DNA from: Thermoplasmata archaeon | GTDB taxonomy: Archaea > Thermoplasmatota > Thermoplasmata > Thermoplasmatales > Thermoplasmataceae | Direction of reading: 5' to 3' | DNA length: 42,383 nucleotides | NCBI GenBank assembly: GCA_021806295.1 | Contig: JAJZXS010000007.1 | Coordinates: 1-42,383, forward strand | Shown: one piece after another, positions 15,737-24,752 of the stretch | Layout: each line of letters opens with the position of its first letter | Position numbering within the stretch: position 1 is the stretch's first letter | Notes under the pieces: model-generated | What the model saw: the letters and a program-made list of their open reading frames with translations, nothing else | Told to the model about the DNA's origin: nothing | Database searches by the model: none | Position numbers and translations under genes: made by a program

Positions 15737-16963
15737 TCAACTCTTATCTATTTCATTCCTGAACTTCTTCAGTGTCTCTGGATCCTTTAATATTTCTTCC
15801 AGGACATTCTCCATTAATTTAGATTTAAATGATTCCGGCGCAGCTTCGATCATCTTCTTGGCTATTCCTGGTATTGCTTCAGATTTCTCTATTGTGGCCT
15901 CGATCTCCTTCTCCCTGTTCTCATATTCCAATGCCAGTTTCTCATCGAATGGAAGCCAGCAGTTATGGCAGTACTTCTCATTAGCAGGATTTAAATAATC
16001 GCACCTGGGGCATTTCTTGGGTTTTTCTTCTACCTCATTCTTCTCCTTGACATCTATGCCATAGGCCTTGAGTATTGCATTGTCCTGGTCTCTCATGGAT
16101 AAATGAACATAAATAGATGTCATCTTAGATCCGTGAACCCATCCCATCTGATTTTCCAGTGGTGCTTCAGGAACCTTTGAAGCCAGCAATGATGCCCTGG
16201 AATGTCTGAATAAATGTGGATATATCCTTTTATCTATGCCTGTCCTGGCTTTTAGAGTAACAAATAATTTCCTGGCATCGTAGTATTTCATGGCATGGTG
16301 CAAATTCTGCCTCTGCAATCCAGTAAACAGGTATTCATCCTTATCATCCTTTGACTTTATGTAATCCTTTAAATATGCTATGGAATCCCCTATTATCCTT
16401 ACGCTTCTATTACCTGTCTTTCCATGAACCCTTAAAATCATGCCGTACTCATCGAATACTATGTCTTCCATCCTCAGCGTTAATATTTCCCCGATCCTGC
16501 ATCCTGAATCATATAATAATGAAACCAATGCCTTATCCCTGGTGTTGTTGCATGCACCTGTTAATTTTTCTATATCCGGCCTTGTAATCAGATCTATCTT
16601 TTTCTCATGGCTTGACTTATGATTGAATTTAATATCCATGAAATCAGGCAATGAACCAAAATGCCATTTATAGAATCTTTTCATGACATTCTCATAATCC
16701 ATTATGGTGCTATCAGTGTATTTCTTCTTCAGGCCCAGGAACATGTTTATTATTGCCTTTTTGTCTGGATTTAAGAATTTATCCCCTAATATGCCATATA
16801 TCATCCTGATCCTTACCAGGTAGAAATATTCCCTGTATTTTGTTATGCCGGTAATCTTTATCTCATTAACAAAATCTATTATCTGGGTTCTTTCATTTTC
16901 CGGTATTTTATCAAGCCTCTTATACTCTGAATCGAGGTCTCTATCGATAGAATATATGTCCAT
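15737..16963 (-). CDS. Tyrosine recombinase/integrase with C-terminal zinc ribbon
   Basis: This 408-residue protein has a SAM-like N-terminal half (1-120) and the catalytic domain (125-300). It carries every expected residue: R156 in SGCRIGEILTLR, K182 in HGKTGNR, H250 and R253 in PHLFRHSR, H277 in GWVHGSK, and Y285 in SIYVHLS. After it comes a zinc ribbon with C318, C321, C332 and C335 (CPRC...CHNC), then a coiled charged tail. Phage- and plasmid-type archaeal integrases recombine att sites for integration and excision. The gene is intact and its 5' end lies 44 bases from the candidate right attachment site, the usual arrangement for an integrase. A degraded copy of its 3' end is at 9190-9263. 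Confidence 0.9.
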   Translation of the reverse strand: MDIYSIDRDLDSEYKRLDKIPENERTQIIDFVNEIKITGITKYREYFYLVRIRMIYGILGDKFLNPDKKAIINMFLGLKKKYTDSTIMDYENVMKRFYKWHFGSLPDFMDIKFNHKSSHEKKIDLITRPDIEKLTGACNNTRDKALVSLLYDSGCRIGEILTLRMEDIVFDEYGMILRVHGKTGNRSVRIIGDSIAYLKDYIKSKDDKDEYLFTGLQRQNLHHAMKYYDARKLFVTLKARTGIDKRIYPHLFRHSRASLLASKVPEAPLENQMGWVHGSKMTSIYVHLSMRDQDNAILKAYGIDVKEKNEVEEKPKKCPRCDYLNPANEKYCHNCWLPFDEKLALEYENREKEIEATIEKSEAIPGIAKKMIEAAPESFKSKLMENVLEEILKDPETLKKFRNEIDKS

Positions 16964-16999
16964 AATATGCCTAGCGATTGGAAGTGTATTAAACCTTTA

Positions 17000-17019
17000 G
17001 GCTCATTCCCGATCCGGCA
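17000..17019 (+). repeat. Candidate right attachment site; resembles a tRNA 3' end
   Basis: GGCTCATTCCCGATCCGGCA looks like the T-arm and acceptor end of a tRNA with one base lost from the T-loop. It also resembles the end of the left-hand tRNA-Met (CCCGACCCCGGCA). It contains the 11-bp word found at 5044-5054. Confidence 0.4.
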
Positions 17020-17131
17020 TTATATCTAAATGCAAATCCCAAAAGAATGCAGTAAAAATATAACTTTGTCAAATACTATTTTTAGTGTTTTTGTGTCTTG
17101 ATTTAGATGTAAAAATTATACACAGAGCGAT

Positions 17132-17677
17132 TTAAGCATAAACTACTAAATAAGCCATCAGGCTTATTATCGCAACCTGAAATATTAACTGAACCGTGGC
17201 AACCCTTGAAATATTCATCAGGTTTTTTGATACAATCCCCCTGTCTAAGTTTTCTGAATACTGTTCCTGGTAAATTTTTAAAGACATCGGTAAAATGAAG
17301 AAAATTGTGAGTATGAGCAATAATGTAGCTATGGAAAAAATACCAATAAATAGAGGATCTAATGAAATTATTTTTTCACGTATTGCCAGTGCAATTCCTG
17401 ATGAAACCGTAAATATAGATATAGCCGGAATAAAATAGAGGGTCATGGGTATTAGCCTCCTGGCTATATCCGCCTTAATAGTATTATCCAAACTGTTGAT
17501 CACTATGAAGAATATTGCGCCCAGAAACACATCTATCCCGGTCCATAATGCGCCGTATAATACATGCACATAATCAAGTACAAGAATTCCAGGAGTAATT
17601 ATGCCCGCAGAGAACACTATTGCCAGCACTATAACAGATATTAAACCTGTAATTGACTCATGCTGCAATGGTTTCAT
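17132..17677 (-). CDS. Integral membrane protein, paralogue of upstream neighbour (DUF2269/CopD-like, tentative)
   Basis: This 181-residue protein has about five predicted membrane helices (near 10-31, 37-60, 75-98, 104-130 and 157-180). The second helix starts YVHVLYGALWTGIDVFLG, and the pattern VHV..G..WTG.D...G is shared with the neighbouring gene. A His and Trp at such a helix start recall CopD- and DUF2269-type membrane proteins, where His may bind haem or metal; the assignment is tentative. The ATG overlaps the stop of the upstream gene by 4 bases, so the two are co-translated and probably form a heterodimer. It lies just outside the proposed element boundary. Confidence 0.65.
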   Translation of the reverse strand: MKPLQHESITGLISVIVLAIVFSAGIITPGILVLDYVHVLYGALWTGIDVFLGAIFFIVINSLDNTIKADIARRLIPMTLYFIPAISIFTVSSGIALAIREKIISLDPLFIGIFSIATLLLILTIFFILPMSLKIYQEQYSENLDRGIVSKNLMNISRVATVQLIFQVAIISLMAYLVVYA

Positions 17678-18264
17678 AGCAGTCCCCCCGTCGCAAAGTG
17701 TGCCATCAGTGCTATTATGGCTATCTGAAGAATTACCTGGCTTAGCGACAGCCTGAGGTTAAACATTGTAAGCCTTATAATCTTGTCCTTATCTTTGGCT
17801 CCATGGAGAATCTCATTATAAACTCTCAGCTCATTGGGCAGAAATATTCCTATGCCCTGGATCAGAAGCGCAAAGGCGATAACCAGCGCAGCAATTATAT
17901 AAGGAGATGAAAATGGTATGTGCATGGATATGGCCAGATAAATTCCGGCAGTTATGGTTACAGAAGAAATTGAAGGCATGAAGAAAAGCATTGTAGGAGT
18001 AAGCCTCATGGAAATATTTGTTTTTTCAGCATTGTTCAGGCCTTTCATTACATATGAAAAGAAGAGGCCCATGATAAGATCCATCCCAGTCCACATAGAT
18101 CCAGAAACCACATGCACATATTCAAGAAAGTAGAAGTTATGCAGGTACAGGACCACAGCAAGCAGAATCGGGGGAATAAGGAGCATTGGGAGTCCCCTGG
18201 ACATAGAATTTTTTATATCAAAACGCCTGTCAAAATACACTGATCTGGAACCGTCCGTTATCAC
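17674..18264 (-). CDS. Integral membrane protein, first of a paralogous pair
   Basis: This 196-residue protein has the same fold as its downstream neighbour. Helix one is a hydrophobic stretch after residue 22, then YVHVVSGSMWTGMDLIMG begins helix two, RLTPTMLFFMPSISSVTI corresponds to RLIPMTLYFIPAISIFTV in the partner, and a final helix follows (QVILQIAIIALMAHF). The frame opens with GTG at 18264; an internal ATG at residue 19 (MSRGLPML) would shorten it by 18 residues and still keep all helices. A TATA-like box on the minus strand at about 18281-18290 suits the GTG start moderately. The function is unknown; a small two-subunit membrane complex is a reasonable guess. Confidence 0.65.
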   Translation of the reverse strand: MITDGSRSVYFDRRFDIKNSMSRGLPMLLIPPILLAVVLYLHNFYFLEYVHVVSGSMWTGMDLIMGLFFSYVMKGLNNAEKTNISMRLTPTMLFFMPSISSVTITAGIYLAISMHIPFSSPYIIAALVIAFALLIQGIGIFLPNELRVYNEILHGAKDKDKIIRLTMFNLRLSLSQVILQIAIIALMAHFATGGLL

Positions 18265-18334
18265 GTCTTAAAAATATTATCAAATATAAAAGGATATTTA
18301 TAGAAACAATTCTTTGTAACTTTAATAATATATA

Positions 18335-18407
18335 TGCGAGTGCCGGGATTTGGACCCGGGTTAGTGGCTTGGGAAGCCACTGTGATACCAGGCTACACTA
18401 CGCTCGC
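18335..18407 (-). tRNA. tRNA-Gly(CCC)
   Basis: On the minus strand the acceptor GCGAGCG pairs with the 3' strand ending in discriminator A at 18335 (one G-T pair). The anticodon arm is GTGGC-TTCCCAA-GCCAC with anticodon CCC, and the T-arm is CCGGG-TCCAAAT-CCCGG. It is 73 nt, with no intron and no encoded CCA. Confidence 0.93.
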
Positions 18408-18605
18408 TTTTTTAATTATCTTCTGGAAGTGTTCTCTAACCCATCTTATAAGCAACCCTGTAATCAGCCAACAAAGCTGAACTGCAGGTTTCATGTGGTA
18501 AACCTTCCCAAATCAAAACGGTTATGTTAAAAATATTTATAAACGTTCCTATGGCAATCCGAATCACAATGTCCAGTACTTCTATTCTCCATAGAGATAA
18601 TTTAT

Positions 18606-19094
18606 TTATATCTTTATCTGCCTTCTTCTGGCAAGGTCGAGTACCTTCAATCCCATTTCGGTTGGCTCATAATTTTTATCCATAATACCCATTTCATATA
18701 GCTTCTGGCATTTTTCTGCATTATCCTTCCTTTCCCTTTTCAGGAGTATAAGCCTGAGGCAGGGAATATCAACATATTTTATGTACTCCCTTTCTGTCAT
18801 GTCCCTGAGTATGTAATGACCCTTATTTGCAATATGGTAATATGTATGGTGTTTATGAACCTCATTGGTCTTCTTCAATTTTGCCTCTGTCCTTTTTACA
18901 GATGATCCTGAATATTTTTCTATGAGTCCCATTGCATACAGCCGCTCTATGTATATTTGAACCTTATCCTGCGGTATACTGGTATAAATTTTTATATTTT
19001 TGGCATAATCTAGTTTGGCAAGCTCAAAGTGCTTCAGCACCATGAGCATTTCATGATCCATAACTAGCATTTTTTTTATTTCCTCATCTTCCAT
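18606..19094 (-). CDS. Winged-helix protein, DUF2250-like
   Basis: This 162-residue protein has an N-terminal winged-helix unit: residues about 14-62, with AKNIKIYTSIPQDKVQIYIE as the helix-turn-helix and LYAMGLIEKYSG leading into the wing. A YHIANKGHYILRDM segment then gives the second half, ending with a short repeat of the theme (LYEMGIMDKNYEPTEMGLKV). Proteins with this pattern in Thermoplasmatales carry the DUF2250 label and are presumed DNA-binding regulators; the target is unknown. The start at ATG 19094 fits a TATA-like TTTATAGAG on the minus strand about 24-33 bases upstream. It is transcribed divergently from glutamate dehydrogenase, which it might control. Confidence 0.65.
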   Translation of the reverse strand: MEDEEIKKMLVMDHEMLMVLKHFELAKLDYAKNIKIYTSIPQDKVQIYIERLYAMGLIEKYSGSSVKRTEAKLKKTNEVHKHHTYYHIANKGHYILRDMTEREYIKYVDIPCLRLILLKRERKDNAEKCQKLYEMGIMDKNYEPTEMGLKVLDLARRRQIKI

Positions 19095-19222
19095 ATATTA
19101 TTTATAATGTTAACACTCTATAAAAATCTAAGTTATTGCTGGATACGCGTTATCAATTGTCATACAATAGGTGCCAAAGCAAACCTTAAACTACCCCTTC
19201 GTGATTTCAACCCGGTGTTTAT

Positions 19223-20473
19223 ATGGAAGATTTAGATCCGTTTGATATAGCGCTGGCCCAGCTAAACAAGGCTGCGAAGGTAATGAAGCTAGACAGTGCA
19301 ACTGTAGATGTGCTGAGTTCTCCCAAGGAGATTCTCCAGGTGAGTATACCTGTAAAGATGGATAACGGCGAGACAAAGGTATTCACCGGATTCAGAGTAC
19401 ATTACAATAATGCAAGGGGGCCAATGAAGGGCGGAATAAGATATTATATAAAAGAAAATCTATCAGAGGTAAAGGCTCTATCTGCATGGATGACATGGAA
19501 AACAGCACTTCTGGGGCTACCATTCGGCGGTGCCAAGGGTGGAATTATCTGCGATACAAAGAAGATGAGCAAGAATGAACTTGAAAAATTAAGCAGGGGA
19601 TACATAGACGCAATTGCTGACTTTATAGGGCCAGAGATTGATGTGCCTGCCCCGGATGTCTACACAACCCCACAGATAATGGGATGGATGATGGACGAAT
19701 ATGAAAAGATAGTCAGGCATTCTGCTCCTGGTGTCATCACAGGAAAGCCACTTACAGTTGGCGGGTCCCTCGGAAGAGGAGATGCCACAGCAAAAGGCGG
19801 AATGTACGTTTTGAGAGAGGGTGCAAAATACAAGGGAATAGACCTGACAAAGGCAAAATATGCCATACAGGGCTTCGGAAACGCCGGCCAGTTCGCTGTT
19901 AAATTTGTGAATGAAATGTTTCAGGGAAAAGTTGTTGCAGTTTCTGATTCCAGCGGCGGAATATACAAGGAAAGCGGAATAGATTACAAGGAACTTCTTG
20001 AGCACAAGGAAAAGACAGGAACAGTGGAAAACTTCCCGGGATCCAAGAACATAACAAATGAGGAGCTTCTGGAATCCGACGTTGATGTACTTATTCCTTC
20101 TGCAATAGAGGATCAGCTAACAGGCGAAAATGCATCAAAAGTAAAGGCTAAAATTGTGCTGGAACTTGCAAACGGTCCTTCAACCCCCGAGGCTGATGAG
20201 ATATTCTTCAAGAGAGATATTTTACTTCTTCCAGATTTCCTGTCAAACGCAGGAGGAGTTACAGTATCGTACTTTGAATGGGTGCAGAACATAACCGGTG
20301 ATTACTGGACAGAAAATGATGTATACAGCAGGCTTGACCAGAAGATGACTGCAGCAACCAAGGATGTACTGGATGTACATGAAAAATACAAGACAGACCC
20401 GAGGACAGCAGCATACATAATAGCCATACAGAGAGTCGTAGATGCCATGAAGGCAAGAGGACTCTTAAATTAA
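19223..20473 (+). CDS. gdhA: Glutamate dehydrogenase
   Basis: This 416-residue hexameric-type GDH catalyses L-glutamate + NAD(P)+ + water to 2-oxoglutarate + ammonia. It shows the glutamate-binding [10 protein letters not shown] (K69), the catalytic block [13 protein letters not shown] (K105) and the dinucleotide fold GFGNAG at 217-222. Length and order match archaeal GDHs. The start at 19223 is the first ATG, with CTTAAAC about 30 bases upstream. Together with arginine deiminase in the same window it connects amino-acid breakdown to ammonia. Coenzyme preference cannot be settled by eye. Confidence 0.95.
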   Translation: MEDLDPFDIALAQLNKAAKVMKLDSATVDVLSSPKEILQVSIPVKMDNGETKVFTGFRVHYNNARGPMKGGIRYYIKENLSEVKALSAWMTWKTALLGLPFGGAKGGIICDTKKMSKNELEKLSRGYIDAIADFIGPEIDVPAPDVYTTPQIMGWMMDEYEKIVRHSAPGVITGKPLTVGGSLGRGDATAKGGMYVLREGAKYKGIDLTKAKYAIQGFGNAGQFAVKFVNEMFQGKVVAVSDSSGGIYKESGIDYKELLEHKEKTGTVENFPGSKNITNEELLESDVDVLIPSAIEDQLTGENASKVKAKIVLELANGPSTPEADEIFFKRDILLLPDFLSNAGGVTVSYFEWVQNITGDYWTENDVYSRLDQKMTAATKDVLDVHEKYKTDPRTAAYIIAIQRVVDAMKARGLLN

Positions 20474-20503
20474 TTTTTTGTATTTACTTTTTTGAAAAGA
20501 ATG

Positions 20504-20511
20504 TTTATAAT
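20504..20511 (+). promoter_or_regulatory. TATA-like box of PCNA
   Basis: TTTATAAT lies 24-31 bases before ATG 20535. It supports that start over the in-frame ATG at 20544. Confidence 0.55.
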
Positions 20512-20534
20512 ATACCTATCTATGTCATGATTAT

Positions 20535-21275
20535 ATGACAAGAATGAATATTTCTGTGAAAAATCTAAAAGATGTAGTAGAAATGCTAAATACCGTGGTT
20601 ACCGAGTCAAAGTTCAAGATAACTCCATCTGGCATAACCGTCAATGCTGTTGATCCTGCCCATGTAGCCATGGTTTCCCTGGAAATCCCGAAAAATGTTT
20701 TTGCAGAATATGATGTGGAGGCTGAGGAGGAAATCTCACTTGACCTTGAGAAGGTAAAAAGCATTTTAAAGCTTGCCTCAAGCAACGATTCCATGGTAAT
20801 TGTAAAGGACAGGGAAAAATTGAAATTTGAAATAGGGAATATAATAAAGAGCATATCTCTACTGGACAATAACCAGATTACAACTCCAAGAGTTCCCCAG
20901 ATTGTCGCAGAGGATTATGTGGTAATGATCAAGGGAGAATTCGAAAGAGGACTAAGAGCAGCAGAGGATGTTTCTGATGCAATAAGGCTTACAATGACCC
21001 CTGACAATTTTTCTGCCAGGTCAATGTCCGATGCAGATGAAAGTGAAATGATATTACAGAAGGATATGCTGAAAGAAATCCAGTGCCATGAGACCATAAA
21101 ATCATCCTATCCACTGGAATACCTTCTGAAATTCATGAGGTCAATATCACCTAGTGAAGAAATAAAGCTTTCATTTAAAAGTGATTATCCACTTACCATT
21201 GAGTTCAATCTTGGAACTGATTCTCCTGAAAGAATAAAAGGAAGATTTCTCCTGGCACCGAGAATGGAATCATAA
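20535..21275 (+). CDS. pcn: DNA polymerase sliding clamp, PCNA
   Basis: This 246-residue clamp protein forms the trimeric ring that tethers replicative polymerase, FEN1 and ligase to DNA. Recognisable segments are the first-domain helix LKDVVEMLNTVVTESKFKI, ITVNAVDPAHVAMVSLEIP, the interdomain connector near residues 118-130, and the C-terminal LTIEFNLG...GRFLLAPRMES. Length is normal for archaeal PCNA. The gene ends 1 base before the 3' end of the oppositely oriented tRNA-Arg, so the two converge with no spacer. Confidence 0.95.
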   Translation: MTRMNISVKNLKDVVEMLNTVVTESKFKITPSGITVNAVDPAHVAMVSLEIPKNVFAEYDVEAEEEISLDLEKVKSILKLASSNDSMVIVKDREKLKFEIGNIIKSISLLDNNQITTPRVPQIVAEDYVVMIKGEFERGLRAAEDVSDAIRLTMTPDNFSARSMSDADESEMILQKDMLKEIQCHETIKSSYPLEYLLKFMRSISPSEEIKLSFKSDYPLTIEFNLGTDSPERIKGRFLLAPRMES

Positions 21276-21276
21276 G

Positions 21277-21351
21277 CGGGCACGAGGGGATTTGGACCCC
21301 TGATTTACAGCTTAGGAGGCTGTTGCCCTATCCATGCTAGGCCACGTGCCC
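21277..21351 (-). tRNA. tRNA-Arg(CCT)
   Basis: On the minus strand acceptor GGGCACG pairs with CGTGCCC. The anticodon arm is ACAGC-CTCCTAA-GCTGT with anticodon CCT, and the T-arm is AGGGG-TCCAAAT-CCCCT. The discriminator is G at 21277. It is 75 nt, without intron or encoded CCA. Confidence 0.93.
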
Positions 21352-21427
21352 ATTTCATAGGTAATTAAACAAAAGCATTTAATTTTTTTTAATTGTGTGC
21401 CAAAAATATATTTATTTATGGTCAAAT

Positions 21428-21844
21428 TTACAGTGAATTTATTTCCTTTATCATTTTGACACAGCTTTCCATGGCGTCTTTTGCCATATCTATCCTTGCC
21501 TCTGCCTGCAATCTGGATTCCCCGGATCCAGAGATACCGAGCGCCACTGGTTTTTCGTATTCTAGGGACAGATCAGTTATCTTCCTGGCAGCGTTATCCA
21601 TAATAACCCTGTGGTGGTCTGTTTCTCCACGTATTACGGCACCCAGGGTGACAACACCATCTATATCGTCCATCTTGAGCAGCTTTTTTATGGCAAGAGG
21701 CATATCAAATGTGCCCGGTACCCTGAAAATCCTGGCAACCTCAACTCCGAGGAATTTTGCATGATCTACTGCCCGCTCCATCATCATCTCTGTTATATCA
21801 AAGTTAAATTCCGCAACAACTATTCCAACTCTTATTTTTTCCAT
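21428..21844 (-). CDS. ribH: 6,7-dimethyl-8-ribityllumazine synthase
   Basis: This 138-residue enzyme condenses 5-amino-6-ribitylaminouracil with 3,4-dihydroxybutanone 4-phosphate, the penultimate step of riboflavin synthesis. Family marks are AEFNFDITEMM, the phosphate/ribityl segment VPGTFDMPLAI, GAVIRGETDHHRVI with the catalytic His, and PVALGISGS. Size is normal. The ATG at 21844 follows a GGTGAT Shine-Dalgarno site at a 4-base distance, and the preceding riboflavin synthase ends 8 bases upstream. It is the last gene of the minus-strand rib operon. Confidence 0.95.
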   Translation of the reverse strand: MEKIRVGIVVAEFNFDITEMMMERAVDHAKFLGVEVARIFRVPGTFDMPLAIKKLLKMDDIDGVVTLGAVIRGETDHHRVIMDNAARKITDLSLEYEKPVALGISGSGESRLQAEARIDMAKDAMESCVKMIKEINSL

Positions 21845-21852
21845 ATTATCAC

Positions 21853-23018
<1,166 letters not shown>

Positions 23019-23020
23019 AC

Positions 23021-23047
23021 AGGGGAATTGCCCTAATATATTTAATA
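23021..23047 (-). promoter_or_regulatory. ribB promoter with near-palindrome
   Basis: On the minus strand a TATA-like TATTAAAT (23040-23047) lies 22-29 bases before ATG 23018. Between them AGGGCAATTCCCCT (23021-23034) is palindromic apart from one mismatched pair. Archaeal riboflavin genes are known to be controlled by the kinase/regulator RbkR, so this is a candidate operator. The RbkR motif itself was not checked. Confidence 0.4.
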
Positions 23048-23056
23048 TTTTAGTAT

Positions 23057-24064
23057 CTACTCAAAAATATGTATAATAGAGGACCTGAAATAATGTTTCT
23101 TCGTTACGATCTGGTATTCATTGATTAGCTGGTTTTTAAAAAATATATAGGCTTCTTTAATACTAACTCCATTTTTTTCCAGTAATTTTCTCGGATTGTC
23201 TATTGCAAATTTAAGTATATCAGACGGGTTAATGTACGTGCTGAAGCGTTGATACCTGTAAAGGAAATCCATCTCGCTGAACATATCCGGCTCCGTTATA
23301 AACACATTATCTGTGCCCATCATTACTTCAATGCCTGATTTAATAAATCTTCCATAATCCGGCCGCTTTCCATAAAAAATATTCGATCGCGGAGTTATTG
23401 CTACAGGGATTCCAGTTTTTCCAAGTAAATTAAGATCATTATCATCTGCCTCTATCCCGTGTACCAGGAAAGATGGTTTAAGATCCAGGATTCTTTGAAT
23501 ATCCTCTCTTTTGTTCTCACTGAAATGAAGGGCAAATATTTTTCCCCTCCGTCTGGTTTCAACAGATGCCTTCATTGCATCTTCATAATCAATATCTGAA
23601 ATAGAACTTAGTGCAATTCCATCGGAAGTATCCAGAATATCTTCAAGGGGGTCACTGCCGTAGGGTCTTCCCAGTACAACAGGCCGTATATGCCGCGGTT
23701 TAGATTTTCTGATAAGCTTATTCCCATTCAGGCCGCCCTCCCTGAAATCAATATATGAGCCTGTTCCATTTTTCCACATAAACCTGTTAGAATTCCTGAT
23801 TCCTTCTATAATTGAATCTTCACCAGCATGTTCGAGCATCCTGTGTTTGAGCCCCCCGGGGCCAACTATGTCCGGCAGTGTGCCGGAGGGTTCGTCACCG
23901 ATGAATGAATCACCCACATGTGTATGTGCATTTATAGGCACTGGTATAAGGGTCCCGTAAAGCCCATCATTTGCAATACCTGCTTTGAACAAAGGCACTC
24001 CGGAGAGATCAATAGTCCCGTGCCTTAATTTTCCATTGAAATATATATGACCGCTGACCTTCAT
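23057..24064 (-). CDS. Metal-dependent amidohydrolase, linked to riboflavin genes
   Basis: This 335-residue protein of the amidohydrolase superfamily (cytosine-deaminase/chlorohydrolase-like) has the metal-binding set HTH (H47, H49) in PVPINAHTHVGDSF, H180 in ALHFSENK, H202 in LVHGIEA and D252 in MMGTDN. The substrate is unknown. It lies at the head of the ribB-ribC-ribH run and is divergent from the RibD-type reductase. In the archaeal pathway GTP is opened to a formamidopyrimidine whose formyl group must be removed (ArfB in methanogens), and the product later needs deamination. An amidohydrolase here could do one of these steps; this is inference from position. The last 35 residues are rich in aromatic and basic residues. 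Other possible substrates are nucleobases or imidazolones. Confidence 0.8.
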   Translation of the reverse strand: MKVSGHIYFNGKLRHGTIDLSGVPLFKAGIANDGLYGTLIPVPINAHTHVGDSFIGDEPSGTLPDIVGPGGLKHRMLEHAGEDSIIEGIRNSNRFMWKNGTGSYIDFREGGLNGNKLIRKSKPRHIRPVVLGRPYGSDPLEDILDTSDGIALSSISDIDYEDAMKASVETRRRGKIFALHFSENKREDIQRILDLKPSFLVHGIEADDNDLNLLGKTGIPVAITPRSNIFYGKRPDYGRFIKSGIEVMMGTDNVFITEPDMFSEMDFLYRYQRFSTYINPSDILKFAIDNPRKLLEKNGVSIKEAYIFFKNQLINEYQIVTKKHYFRSSIIHIFE

Positions 24065-24182
24065 AAACCCACTTCCATTGCATTATTCTGGTATACCTAC
24101 TTTTTCTATATTGTTAACAGTTATAAATACTTATTTTTTAGTAGTATCTCAAAATTGTTATATTAGAACATTATTAACCTAT

Positions 24183-24752
24183 ATGCTTCCAAGGGTAACA
24201 ATAAACGTTGCTATGTCTTTGAACGGGAAAATATCATCAGAAAGTGGGCGCTATAATATTTCTGACGCAGATGATATGGAGAGGGTAATTTCGCTAAGGA
24301 AATCCGTTGACGCTGTGCTTATTGGTGCAAATACCGTTATTGTGGATGACCCTGTTCTCCGCTATTCCAAATGCAGAATAATCCTTGACGGCGAATTCAA
24401 GTTATCGGACAGTTATAAAATCTTTGATGGCAGTGTGAAAACTTATATAGTGTCCAGGAAAAATAAACACATAAACAATGCCCAGACAGTTACTGTAAAC
24501 GACACCGGGATAACGGGAATAATGGAAAAATTATACTCATTTGGAATAAAATCCGTACTGGTGGAGGGCGGTGTACAGGTTATAAATGAATTCCTTGACT
24601 CTAATTTATTCGACCAGTTTTTTATATATATCAATCCGGGGCTTATCCTGTCAGGCAAATCCCTGTTTCCAGCCATGGACAAAAAAATGGAATATACTGT
24701 GGATGAATGTGGCAGGGGAATTCTTTTAAGCATCAAAAGTATACACATATGA
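24183..24752 (+). CDS. 2,5-diamino-6-ribosylamino-pyrimidinone 5'-phosphate reductase (RibD C-terminal/ArfC type)
   Basis: This 189-residue NAD(P)H-dependent reductase converts the ribosyl to a ribityl side chain early in archaeal riboflavin synthesis. Motifs are VTINVAMSLNGKISSESG, SVDAVLIGANTVIVDDP, and VLVEGGVQVINEFL with the conserved Glu-Gly-Gly. The frame opens at 24078, but the ATG at 24183 is chosen: homologues begin with a strand such as PRVTINVAMS, and TTATATTA (24158-24165) is 18-25 bases upstream. Its stop overlaps the start of S-adenosylhomocysteine hydrolase by 4 bases. Confidence 0.9.
   Translation: MLPRVTINVAMSLNGKISSESGRYNISDADDMERVISLRKSVDAVLIGANTVIVDDPVLRYSKCRIILDGEFKLSDSYKIFDGSVKTYIVSRKNKHINNAQTVTVNDTGITGIMEKLYSFGIKSVLVEGGVQVINEFLDSNLFDQFFIYINPGLILSGKSLFPAMDKKMEYTVDECGRGILLSIKSIHI

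Noticed and set aside
5000-17100. Insertion sequence or transposase
   Set aside because: No transposase-like frame or terminal inverted repeats with target duplication were found; mobility signals are all of the tyrosine recombinase kind.
19589-20005. Long minus-strand frames inside glutamate dehydrogenase and other core genes
   Set aside because: They are antisense shadows of well-recognised genes, without promoters or protein-like composition.
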